From: Actinomadura bangladeshensis
GTDB lineage: Bacteria; Actinomycetota; Actinomycetes; Streptosporangiales; Streptosporangiaceae
Length of the DNA: 41,938 bases
Reading direction: 5' to 3'
Assembly: GCF_004348335.1 (NCBI RefSeq)
Contig: NZ_SMJW01000039.1
Coordinates: 1 to 41,938, forward strand
Below, in pieces: positions 41,648 through 41,938 of the stretch (position 1 is the stretch's first letter; every line of letters starts with the position of its first letter). Position numbers and translations under genes: made by a program. A model generated the notes under the pieces. The model worked only from the letters and a program-made list of their open reading frames with translations, was not told the DNA's origin and did no database searches.

Positions 41648-41938
41648 GGGCCCGGGGAGACCTGGACCTGGTAGACCGGGTCGGTGAGCGGGTCGGTCAT
41701 CGGCGCGTCCCCGGAGGTCAGCGCGTGCTCGACGGCGAACCGGTCGAAGGCCGGCGTGACGGTCGGCGCGTCCTGGCGCCCGCCGGCGATGTAGGAGGCG
41801 GTGCCCAGGCCGAGGACGAGCGTGGCGGCGCCGACGGCCAGCACGCGGCGCCGGGGGCCGACCTGGACGGCGGCGGCGTGCCCGGCCGGGCGGTTGTCGC
41901 GCGGGCGCGCGGCGGGAGCCGTCCGCACCGGGCGGGCC
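41644..41938 (-). CDS. Anti-sigma factor (RseA-like), partial
   Basis: Only the last 97 or so codons are inside the window; the gene continues beyond 41938. The visible part has a cytoplasmic Arg/Pro-rich linker, one membrane helix (VLAVGAATLVLGLGTASYIAG) and a short extracytoplasmic tail ending YQVQVSPGP. That layout fits a membrane anti-sigma factor whose zinc-finger domain lies outside. Its stop overlaps the rseB start (GTGA). The position next to rseB and htrA strongly suggests it controls a SigE-type ECF factor encoded just upstream. Confidence 0.7.
   Translation of the reverse strand, partial: ARPVRTAPAARPRDNRPAGHAAAVQVGPRRRVLAVGAATLVLGLGTASYIAGGRQDAPTVTPAFDRFAVEHALTSGDAPMTDPLTDPVYQVQVSPGP

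Overview
This is high-GC actinomycete DNA. The genes use GTG/TTG starts, and the set includes a DUF3107 protein, a Ku plus split LigD NHEJ locus, an alkylglycerone-phosphate-synthase-like oxidase, DUF5753-type XRE and ECF41 regulators, and an RseA/RseB/HtrA/TatB envelope-stress block. The tandem MMPL genes and split LigD suggest Streptosporangiales/Thermomonosporaceae (Actinomadura-like); that placement is inference. Two blocks match mycobacterial gene order as I remember it: moeZ ... TetR-DUF3107 ... rhlE, and (sigE)-rseA-htrA-tatB ... mrp ... MgtE-N/CBS.

1-7.5 kb: a CsbD-like stress protein, MoeZ (sulfur-carrier activation), and a TetR regulator divergent from two tandem MMPL transporters. 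An inverted-repeat operator lies between the regulator and the first transporter. The second transporter has an odd 57-residue tail that runs into the next gene. 7.5-12 kb: a non-homologous end-joining locus of Ku (minus strand), LigD ligase and LigD polymerase. A TnpB-only IS200/IS605-type element with its own omega-RNA sits between ligase and polymerase. Removing 1,330 bp in silico restores one reading frame that adds 34 residues to the ligase and ends in a GTGA overlap with the polymerase start, so the element appears to have cut off the ligase tail and broken the operon.

12-17.3 kb: a flavin disulfide-reductase homologue lacking half of its redox disulfide, coupled to a small acidic triple-repeat protein; then TetR, DUF3107, a GlsB-like membrane protein with a SigB-type promoter, and an RhlE-type DEAD-box helicase that appears to start at CTG. 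17.4-26.9 kb: accessory metabolism and regulation, with GDPD, two alpha/beta hydrolases, an XRE regulator, TetR, an amidohydrolase, a decayed GNAT gene, an FAD oxidase, DUF1059, a small dimeric-barrel-like protein and a DUF2236 oxygenase-like protein.

26.9-30.0 kb: a tight minus-strand four-gene operon (zinc-ribbon DUF6758-like, PHP phosphoesterase, degenerate metallo-beta-lactamase fold, Fe-S PD-(D/E)XK nuclease). 30.1-37.9 kb: NUDIX, CPBP protease, CitE-like lyase, ECF41 sigma factor, a soluble MgtE-N/CBS protein coupled to DUF1003, MarR, and Mrp. 38.1-41.9 kb: the envelope-stress block read leftwards (RseA, RseB, HtrA, TatB), with the sigma factor presumably just outside the window. Many genes have a TANNNT -10-like hexamer 6-8 nt before the start codon and no Shine-Dalgarno sequence, so leaderless transcription looks common. 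I saw no tRNA, rRNA, CRISPR array or prophage.
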